Origin: Selenomonadales bacterium
GTDB taxonomy: Bacteria; Bacillota; Negativicutes; Sporomusales; UBA7701
Assembly: GCA_029975165.1 (NCBI GenBank)
Contig: JARKPR010000051.1
Coordinates: 1 to 35,838 of the forward strand
Direction: 5' to 3'
DNA length: 35,838 bases
Under the pieces are notes generated by a model. The model saw only the letters and a list, made by a program, of their open reading frames with translations, did not search any database and was not told the origin of the DNA. Positions 30,763 through 35,838 of this stretch are shown here, piece after piece. Made by a program: the position numbers and the translations under genes. Within the stretch, counting starts at the first letter, position 1, and each line of letters starts with the position of its first letter.

Positions 30763-31833
30763 ATGGCCGAAGTTTCACTGCAAGGCGAACAGAGAGTATT
30801 CATGACAGGCAACGAGGTGGTTGCCTGGGCCGCCGTGGCGGCCAAGGTCGACATCATGTACGGGTACCCGATCACGCCGCAGAACGAGATCATGCATTAC
30901 TGGACAAGGCTGGCGCCGAAATACGGCAAGCGGTTCCTGCAGACCGAGGACGAGATTTCGGCCGGCTTCACGATGCTTGGCGGCGTTATGACCGGGCGCA
31001 AGGCGTTCACGGCGACGGCCGGCCCCGGCAACGTGCTGATGCAGGAGTCGTGCGTGATGGCCGAGATGATGCGCCTGCCGGCGGTGTACGTCATCCAGCA
31101 GCGCGGCGGCCCGTCGACGGCGACGGTCATCTACGCCCAGCAGGAGACGCAGCTCACCTGCTTCGGCGGCAACGGCGAAGGCCATCGCATCGTGTTTTCG
31201 ACGTCGACCCACCAGGAATTGTTCGATTACACGCTTAAGGCGTTCAACGCGGCCTGGACGTATCGTTTCCCGTCGTTCGTGCTCGGCGACGGCTATCAGG
31301 CCAAGATGCGCGAACCGCTGACGATCTACGAGGCGGCGGCGCGCGGCGTGGACCTGGTGCCGACGACGCCTTTGGTCGGCGAGGCCAAGCCCGGCCAGTT
31401 CAAGCACCTGCGCAACACGTACAATACCGAGGACGAGCTGTACGAGGTGGTGATGGCCAACCAGCGCGACTGGGACGCCATGGCCCCGAAGGTCGTCGAG
31501 TGGAAGGATATGCACTGCCAGGACGCCGACGTGGTGTTCATCTGCCACGGCGTCGTCGCCCGCGCGGCCGTCGGCGCTGTCGAGGAGCTGCGGGCCCAGG
31601 GCAAGAAGGTCGGCCTGTTCCGCCCCATCACCGTTCGTCCCTTCCCGGACAAGCAGCTGGCCGACGCGGTCAAGAACGCCAAGAAGGTCATCGTGGCCGA
31701 ATCGGCGTACGGCCAGTTCCTGAAGATGGTGGATCTCGCGCTGTGCGGCTCGAAGGTGGAGCGCGTGCCTGTGCTTCGCCCGGGGATCGGCATCACCACC
31801 GAAGAGCTTGTGGAAGAATACAACAAACTGTGA
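30763..31833 (+). CDS. 2-oxoacid:ferredoxin oxidoreductase, alpha subunit (VorB/KorA type), cluster 2
   Basis: A 356-residue alpha subunit, paralogous to the one at 14911: FMTGNEVVAWAAVAAKVD, MYGYPITPQNEIMHYW, LQTEDEISAGFTMLGG and TATAGPGNVLMQE replace the equivalent blocks. The C-terminal part has LFRPITVRPFPDKQL. The divergence in the substrate-side region suggests another 2-oxoacid. The ATG at 30763 has AGGAGG about 11 nt upstream. It is the first gene of an alpha-beta-gamma-delta operon, in contrast to delta-alpha-beta-gamma in cluster 1. Confidence 0.9.
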   Translation: MAEVSLQGEQRVFMTGNEVVAWAAVAAKVDIMYGYPITPQNEIMHYWTRLAPKYGKRFLQTEDEISAGFTMLGGVMTGRKAFTATAGPGNVLMQESCVMAEMMRLPAVYVIQQRGGPSTATVIYAQQETQLTCFGGNGEGHRIVFSTSTHQELFDYTLKAFNAAWTYRFPSFVLGDGYQAKMREPLTIYEAAARGVDLVPTTPLVGEAKPGQFKHLRNTYNTEDELYEVVMANQRDWDAMAPKVVEWKDMHCQDADVVFICHGVVARAAVGAVEELRAQGKKVGLFRPITVRPFPDKQLADAVKNAKKVIVAESAYGQFLKMVDLALCGSKVERVPVLRPGIGITTEELVEEYNKL

Positions 31834-31851
31834 TGGCAGGGGGAAGATAGC

Positions 31852-32625
31852 ATGCAAGAAGTGAGAGAGAACAACGTTCTTCAGCCGGCTATGCCCAAGT
31901 GCTGGAACGAAGAGACCAAACCGCACAAATTCTGTCCCGGCTGCGGCCACGGGATGATTCTCAAGGCGCTCGGCGAGGCGATCGACGAGCTCGGCATCCA
32001 GGAAAAGGTGGTTTTCGGCTGCGATATCGGCTGTTCGCTCTTGTCGTGGGATTTCTTCGCCTGCGACAGCGTCCAGACGCACCACGGCCGCACGACCCCG
32101 GTCATCACGGGGATGAAGCGGGCCAACCCCGATATAATCGGCATCGCTTACATGGGCGACGGCGGCGGCTACGCGATCGGCTCGCAGCATCTTTTCAACG
32201 CCGCGGTCCGCAATGAGAAGATGACGATTATCCTCTGCAACAACTGCAACTACGGGATGACGGGCGGCCAGATGGCGCCGACCACCCTGCCGGGGATGAA
32301 GACGGAGACGTCGCCTTACGGCCGCGATGTCGAACAGACCGGCTACCCGACGAAGGGGCCGGAGATGGTGGCCGCGGTGGCCCCCGAGGGCGCGTACGTG
32401 GCCCGCGGCACGGTCGCCAATATCCGCCAGCTCAAGGGCTTCATCAAGAAGGCCCTGGAGAACCAGCTGGCCGGCAACGGCATCTCGTTCGTGGAATGCC
32501 TGTCGTCGTGCCCGACGAACTGGCGCACTAACGCCAAGCAGACGTGGGAGTTCGTGGAAAAGGATATGGCCCAGTATTTCAAGGTCGGAGAATTGCGCAC
32601 CCCGCAGGCAAAGGAGGGCAAATAG
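31852..32625 (+). CDS. 2-oxoacid:ferredoxin oxidoreductase, beta (thiamine diphosphate-binding) subunit, cluster 2
   Basis: A 257-residue subunit. KFCPGCGHG near 23-31, GCDIGCSLLSWDFFACD and SSCPTNWR provide the cluster cysteines. MGDGGGYAIGSQHL (about 99-112), followed by LCNNCNYGMTGGQMAPTT, is the cofactor site, with GDGG where cluster 1 has GDGD. Start ATG 31852, 18 nt after alpha. Confidence 0.92.
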   Translation: MQEVRENNVLQPAMPKCWNEETKPHKFCPGCGHGMILKALGEAIDELGIQEKVVFGCDIGCSLLSWDFFACDSVQTHHGRTTPVITGMKRANPDIIGIAYMGDGGGYAIGSQHLFNAAVRNEKMTIILCNNCNYGMTGGQMAPTTLPGMKTETSPYGRDVEQTGYPTKGPEMVAAVAPEGAYVARGTVANIRQLKGFIKKALENQLAGNGISFVECLSSCPTNWRTNAKQTWEFVEKDMAQYFKVGELRTPQAKEGK

Positions 32626-32626
32626 C

Positions 32627-33346
32627 ATGGCAAAAGTCATAAAAATCGCCCTGGCCGGCGAAGGCGGGCAAGGCGTGCAGTCGATAGCCGAGATTCTGGC
32701 CGAGGCGGCCAACGAGGAAGGGAAGAACGCCCTGTATATCCCGAACTTCGGCGTGGAGCAGCGGGGCGGCGTTTCCATCGCGTATGTGCAGATTTCCGAC
32801 GGGGCGATCGGCGCTCCCAAGTTCGTGAAGGCCGACATCCTCATCCCCCTCAGCCCGCGGGCCGTCAAGCGGACGAAGATGCACGCCGGCAAGGACACGG
32901 TGTATATTTACGATAATTCGCTCGTGCAGGAGGCGGAGGTCAACGACAATGTTGTCGGGATGCAGTATTTCGACGTCACGCCGCCCTGCCCGACGGCCGA
33001 CGAGGCCAATAGGGACATGCAGCAGGATATGATCGCCGGCGAGCCCAAGACATGCTCGTTCACCAAGCCCGGCCCCGGCGTGGACCCGGCCGATATCCCG
33101 GAGAACGTCAAGAAGGTCATCGCCTGCCCTGCCAACGATATCGCCAAGAACGAGCTCCATCCGCGCGTTTTCAACATCATCATCCTCGGGGCGATCATCG
33201 CCGCGACCGAGGTGCTGCCGCTGGATACGATCAAGAACGCGCTCGAAATCAAGCTCGGCGATAAGTTCAAGGCCAATCCCCAGCTGCGCGACATGAACTT
33301 CAAGGCGCTGGACCGCGGCTACGAACTTATCAAGAGCGCGATGTGA
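32627..33346 (+). CDS. 2-oxoacid:ferredoxin oxidoreductase, gamma subunit, cluster 2
   Basis: A 239-residue gamma subunit with GEGGQGVQSIAEIL at the N-terminus and NFGVEQRGGVSIAYVQIS after it. It is 64 residues longer than the cluster 1 gamma: an extra middle region (about 105-160) contains PPCPTADEANRDMQQDM and FTKPGPGVDPADIP. The start ATG lies 1 nt after the beta stop, preceded by GGAGGG inside the end of beta. Confidence 0.9.
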   Translation: MAKVIKIALAGEGGQGVQSIAEILAEAANEEGKNALYIPNFGVEQRGGVSIAYVQISDGAIGAPKFVKADILIPLSPRAVKRTKMHAGKDTVYIYDNSLVQEAEVNDNVVGMQYFDVTPPCPTADEANRDMQQDMIAGEPKTCSFTKPGPGVDPADIPENVKKVIACPANDIAKNELHPRVFNIIILGAIIAATEVLPLDTIKNALEIKLGDKFKANPQLRDMNFKALDRGYELIKSAM

Positions 33347-33359
33347 GGAGGGTGTAAAC

Positions 33360-33608
33360 GTGGCAAAAGTTGACTGGGAATCGGCTGCGTACGAGAGCAA
33401 TAAGGGAATGTGGGCGATTTTCGCCGGCCTGTGCAAGGGCTGCGGCCTGTGCATCGAGAAGTGTCCGGTGAAGTGCATAAGCTGGTCGGAGGGCCTCGGC
33501 GTGTACGGGACGCCCCGCGTGGAAGCGGATATGGACAAGTGCATCACTTGCGGAATCTGCCAGATGGTGTGCCCCGACTGCGCCATCCGCGTGGAGAAGA
33601 AGAAATAG
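33360..33608 (+). CDS. 2-oxoacid:ferredoxin oxidoreductase, delta (4Fe-4S) subunit, cluster 2
   Basis: An 82-residue ferredoxin-like subunit with CKGCGLCIEKCP (about 25-36) and CITCGICQMVCP (about 61-72). The GTG at 33360 follows GAGGAGGG. It is the last gene of the operon; about 75 nt follow before the polyprenyl synthase gene without a clear terminator. Confidence 0.9.
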   Translation: MAKVDWESAAYESNKGMWAIFAGLCKGCGLCIEKCPVKCISWSEGLGVYGTPRVEADMDKCITCGICQMVCPDCAIRVEKKK

Positions 33609-33684
33609 CCCCCACCTATGGACTGACCAGGAGGGATAGTGTATCATAGAAGCAGACTTTCAGGTTGAGCGGGAGACTTCGAGG

Positions 33685-34653
33685 GTGAAACAACACGCCT
33701 TTTTTGGACTAGTGCAGGCCGAACTTGCCGCCGTGGAACGGGAGCTGGCTTCTGTCATCCTATCTCGGGTAGACCTGGTCACCGATATCGGTGGTCATTT
33801 GCTCAGGGCGGGCGGCAAACGCCTGCGGCCCGCCCTGTTTATCCTGTGCGCCAAAGGCGGCCGGCCGGACCCGGCGGGGCTCGTGCCGGTGGCCGCGGCG
33901 ATCGAACTCATCCATATGGCGACGCTGGTGCACGACGATGTGATCGACAACGCCGCGACCAGGCGGGGCATGGCGACGGCCAACGCCCGCTGGGACAATC
34001 ATGTGGCGGTGCTGGCCGGCGATTTCCTGTTCGCCAAGGCGTTCGCGCTCATCGCCGCCCACGGCGCCGCCGGCGCCCTGAAGATCCTGACCGCCACCAT
34101 CTGCGCCATTTGCGAGGGCGAGATCAGCCAGGCCAAGGATATTTTCAACCCCGATCAGACGGAGGGCGATTATCTGGCCCGTATCGACAATAAAACGGCC
34201 AATTTTATCGCCGCTAGCTGCGAACTCGGCGCCCTTGCCGCCGGGATGCCGGACGCCGATGTCCGGGCTTTGCGCCAGTACGGCTATGCCATCGGCATGG
34301 CCTTTCAGATTACCGACGATGTCCTCGACATCACCGCTTCGTCGGAGCAGGTTGGCAAGCCGGTGGGCAACGATCTGCGCCAGGGGGTCCTGACCTTGCC
34401 GGTCCTTTACGCCCTGCGGCACAGCCCCCGGCGGGAGGAGCTCAGGCAGATCGTCGCCGCCCGCAATATGACGGATGAACAGGTGCGCAAGGGCTTGGCC
34501 GCCGTGCATGCGACCGACGCCGTGGAATACTGCTACCGCCAGGCGAGCGATTATCTGGCGTCTGCGCGCCGTGTGCTGCCGGCTTCGCTGCCGGCCCCGG
34601 TTCACGGAGCGTTGACGGATATAGCCGATTTTGTCGGACTCCGCAAATATTAG
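33685..34653 (+). CDS. Polyprenyl (probably heptaprenyl/octaprenyl) diphosphate synthase
   Basis: A 322-residue trans-isoprenyl diphosphate synthase that extends farnesyl diphosphate with isopentenyl diphosphate to make a quinone side chain. GGKRLRP is at 43-49, the first aspartate-rich motif is in LVHDDVID (81-88) and the second in ITDDVLD (about 207-213), followed by GKPVGNDLRQG. The chain-length class cannot be fixed by eye; a menaquinone precursor is likely. The GTG at 33685 has GGGAGA about 9 nt upstream. It is alone of its pathway here, between the oxidoreductase and a FadR-type regulator 16 nt downstream. Confidence 0.9.
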   Translation: MKQHAFFGLVQAELAAVERELASVILSRVDLVTDIGGHLLRAGGKRLRPALFILCAKGGRPDPAGLVPVAAAIELIHMATLVHDDVIDNAATRRGMATANARWDNHVAVLAGDFLFAKAFALIAAHGAAGALKILTATICAICEGEISQAKDIFNPDQTEGDYLARIDNKTANFIAASCELGALAAGMPDADVRALRQYGYAIGMAFQITDDVLDITASSEQVGKPVGNDLRQGVLTLPVLYALRHSPRREELRQIVAARNMTDEQVRKGLAAVHATDAVEYCYRQASDYLASARRVLPASLPAPVHGALTDIADFVGLRKY

Positions 34654-34669
34654 CACGACGGAGGAACGG

Positions 34670-35452
34670 ATGTTCAGGCCGGTTAAGACCAAGAAGGTCT
34701 ACGAGGAGATTATCGGACAGATCAAAAAGCTGATCGTCGACGGCAAGCTGCAGCCTGGCGACAAGCTGCTGTCAGAACGCGAGCTTTCGGAAAAGCTCAA
34801 CGTGAGCCGGGCCTCGGTCCGGGAGGCGTTCAGCGCCCTGGAGATGATGGGCATCATCGCCATCAGGCCGGGGGAGGGGAGCTTCGTGCGCCAGGTGTCG
34901 TTCGAGGGCATGCTGGAACCGCTGTCGTTCATCCTCCGCATGGAGATCGACGATATCATGCAGCTTTTGGAGGTGCGCAAGATCCTCGAGGTGGAGACGG
35001 CCGCCCTGGCCGCCCAGCGCAGCTCGGCGGAGGACCTGGAGGATATCCAGGGCTCGCTGGTGAGCATGACGGAGGAGCTTAAGCGGGGCGAGATCGGCGA
35101 CGCCGCCGACGCCAGCTTCCATTTCGCCGTTGCCAAGGCGGCCAACAATCCCGTCCTGATAAGGGTGATGAATACCATTTCCGATCTGATGAACAGCACT
35201 TTTCGCTCGTCGCGGCAGAAGCTGTTTCTGGTCGAGAACATGCCGGCGGTGCTGTATAACGCCCATCTGGGGATCTTCGAGGCGATCGCCGACCACAACG
35301 CCGCTCTGGCCCGCCTGCGGATGCGCGACCATCTGACGATGGTGGAGGATGCCATGCGCGAGCTCCGCGACGGCGGCGTCAATTCACTGAAGAATTTCCG
35401 CACCATTCCTTCAGAGCACAAGATCAGAAAAGACTTCGGCTTCCCTTCTTAA
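34670..35452 (+). CDS. FadR-subfamily GntR regulator (LldR-like)
   Basis: A 260-residue regulator: an N-terminal GntR winged helix (about 8-72; GDKLLSERELSEKLNVSRAS, then REAFSALEMMGI and RPGEGSFV) and a C-terminal FCD ligand domain (about 95-235) with the metal-site histidines in the SFHFAVAKAANNP, NAHLGIFEAI and MRDHL segments. The gene next in line is an L-lactate permease, so lactate control is a reasonable inference, as for LldR/LutR. The ATG at 34670 follows GGAGG. Its 3' end carries one arm of the terminator. Confidence 0.88.
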   Translation: MFRPVKTKKVYEEIIGQIKKLIVDGKLQPGDKLLSERELSEKLNVSRASVREAFSALEMMGIIAIRPGEGSFVRQVSFEGMLEPLSFILRMEIDDIMQLLEVRKILEVETAALAAQRSSAEDLEDIQGSLVSMTEELKRGEIGDAADASFHFAVAKAANNPVLIRVMNTISDLMNSTFRSSRQKLFLVENMPAVLYNAHLGIFEAIADHNAALARLRMRDHLTMVEDAMRELRDGGVNSLKNFRTIPSEHKIRKDFGFPS

Positions 35453-35490
35453 ACCCCGGATGACGGTTTTGAAGCGCGAAGTCTTTTTTT
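35428..35490 (+). terminator. Terminator overlapping the end of the FadR-type gene
   Basis: AAAAGACTTCG (35428-35438), inside the last coding codons, pairs with CGAAGTCTTTT (35477-35487), followed by more Ts to 35490. Stem 11 bp with a 38-nt loop. A conventional short loop is missing, but the U-tract is strong. Confidence 0.6.
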
Positions 35491-35709
35491 AGGCGGGGAA
35501 TTTTCAGAATTATGGGAATGTTATAGATATTTGCTTATGCCCATATAACTGATTTCGGGGGTGTGCCGGCGAGGGTGCACGGCTGTCCGCCATGACGGCC
35601 TGACCAATAGACCGACGGAAGGGGGGATGCCGGGACAGAAACGGGAGAGGAGTTTTGCCGGGATTGATATGGTTGCCAAGAAGGAGCAAAAAATTAGGGG
35701 GTGTAACAG

Positions 35710-35838
35710 ATGAAGTGGACGCAAATCTACGATCCGCTGGGGAGTATCGGGCTATCGGCGCTCATCGCCGCCATTCCGCTCTTTATCCTACTGTACATGC
35801 TGGGAGTGAGGAGGTCGAAAGGCCATCACGCGGCATTC
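35710..35838 (+). CDS. lldP: L-lactate permease, N-terminal fragment (runs off the window)
   Basis: The first 43 residues match the start of LctP/LldP permeases: KWTQIYDPLG, then a membrane helix (SIGLSALIAAIPLFILLYML) and a basic turn. The full protein is about 500-560 residues with a dozen or more membrane segments and takes up lactate with H+. The ATG at 35710 has TAGGGGG 8 nt upstream. The 257-nt gap after the regulator (35453-35709) should hold its promoter and operator, but I could not identify them with confidence. Confidence 0.85.
   Translation, partial: MKWTQIYDPLGSIGLSALIAAIPLFILLYMLGVRRSKGHHAAF

Noticed and set aside
30504-31238. Overlapping ORFs in the gap and into the alpha-subunit gene
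   Set aside because: No ribosome sites and Arg/Gly-rich composition; the region is better explained as leader DNA.

Overview
The window reads as a piece of chromosome from a high-GC, spore-forming anaerobic Firmicute. The best fit is the Sporomusaceae (Negativicutes); a Peptococcia-type clostridium is the alternative. Pointers are the tig-clpP-clpX-lonB-lon-ysxC block with a membrane-anchored LonB, an ahbAB-type siroheme decarboxylase pair, two 2-oxoacid:ferredoxin oxidoreductase operons, Ptb/Buk enzymes and many GTG/TTG starts. This placement rests on gene content only.

Layout. 1-4170 is an AT-rich island: an IS3-family transposase pair (DD35E), then an AlgI-type MBOAT O-acyltransferase and its SGNH-like partner. 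It ends abruptly at 4171, where only the 3' half of a tRNA-Leu(UAG) gene remains, preceded by short direct repeats like integrase arm sites. This is one edge of an integrated element; the other edge lies upstream of the window. From 4171 on the DNA is GC-rich. 4.3-7.2 kb holds a gamma-glutamyltransferase-like gene and a small DUF1259-type gene lying between two copies of a terminal-inverted-repeat element (A and B). A third, shorter relative (C) lies between buk and ptb.

7.2-17.9 kb is a catabolic block on the + strand: IclR regulator, GlcD/GlcF-type 2-hydroxyacid oxidase, SSS transporter, butyrate kinase, phosphate butyryltransferase, a four-subunit 2-oxoacid:ferredoxin oxidoreductase and an unknown membrane protein. 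Together they could take a 2-hydroxyacid to a 2-oxoacid, acyl-CoA, acyl phosphate and finally a free acid plus ATP. 17.98-19.7 kb, on the minus strand, is a two-gene unit: a radical SAM/SPASM protein followed at once by a 155-residue protein in which all 26 cysteines occur as Cys-X-Pro. This is the best candidate in the window for an undescribed system, a possible RiPP precursor with its maturase.

19.8-28.4 kb is housekeeping: tRNA-Gly with a consensus promoter, tig, clpP, clpX, lonB, lon and ysxC. 28.3-33.6 kb holds ahbA-ahbB overlapped by a second ptb-like gene, then a 434-nt hairpin-rich gap and a second 2-oxoacid oxidoreductase operon with the order alpha-beta-gamma-delta. The window closes with a polyprenyl diphosphate synthase, a FadR/GntR regulator and the start of an L-lactate permease. 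Most minus-strand ORFs over this GC-rich DNA are reading-frame shadows and are left out.
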